Below are positions 14,022 to 14,087 of a DNA stretch of 14,087 nucleotides, piece after piece (within the stretch, counting starts at the first letter, position 1; each line of letters begins with the position of its first letter). This DNA comes from Litorivivens sp041625575 (GTDB taxonomy: Bacteria; Pseudomonadota; Gammaproteobacteria; Pseudomonadales; Spongiibacteraceae): positions 1 to 14,087 of the forward strand of contig JBFJTG010000082.1 of assembly GCA_041625575.1 (NCBI GenBank). The letters run 5' to 3'. The notes under the pieces were generated by a model, which was not told the DNA's origin, made no database searches, and worked only from the letters and a program-made list of their open reading frames with translations. The position numbers and the translations under genes are program-made.

Positions 14022-14087
14022 ATGGGGGAAACTGGAATAGAACCAAACTAGTCTAGGGATTCAATTGGCGGCATAGACCACGTGCCG

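Overview
The window looks like chromosome of a free-living, probably marine, Gram-negative proteobacterium. The evidence is a TonB-dependent outer-membrane receptor with a signal peptide, AraC- and LysR-type regulators, an SCP2-type thiolase with CoA-linked lipid enzymes, mid-range GC judged by eye, and Shine-Dalgarno starts on most genes. A gammaproteobacterium (Cellvibrionales/Spongiibacteraceae-like) is my best guess. That placement is an impression from gene style, not a measurement.

Positions 1-7903 read as a lipid or terpenoid/steroid-type catabolic module. On the minus strand are an acyl-CoA ligase (1346-2893), a SnoaL-like small protein (781-1299), a possible 62-residue ORF with a strong ribosome binding site (576-764) and the N-terminal part of an AraC-family regulator that runs off the left edge. 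On the plus strand, diverging from the ligase across a 492-base control region, are an SCP2-type thiolase (3386-4573), a TonB-dependent receptor (4681-6915) and a short-chain dehydrogenase of the (3R)-hydroxyacyl-CoA type (6986-7903). A clear rho-independent terminator at 8027-8060 closes this arm. The implied route is uptake by the receptor, CoA activation by the ligase, then oxidation by the dehydrogenase and thiolytic cleavage. The acyl-CoA dehydrogenase and a normal enoyl-CoA hydratase are not in the window.

Positions 7904-9706 form a separate unit: a 480-base non-coding stretch followed by a lone AAA ATPase with a C-terminal DUF4143 domain. The stretch just upstream of that gene carries a 26-bp near-perfect palindrome and a second copy of its ATGCGCAT core 32 bp away. 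This is the most striking non-coding structure in the window and a good candidate for an operator.

Positions 9730-12501 hold a redox group. On the minus strand are a FrnE-like DsbA-family thiol oxidoreductase and, upstream of it, a LysR regulator. Diverging from the LysR gene is an MDR-family NADP-dependent enone/alkenal reductase. Two inverted repeats lie in the 162-base LysR/reductase gap, one of them with LysR-box geometry.

Positions 12690-14021 (minus) encode an exported serine hydrolase of the class C beta-lactamase/esterase superfamily. No tRNA, rRNA, CRISPR array, intact insertion sequence or integrase was recognised.
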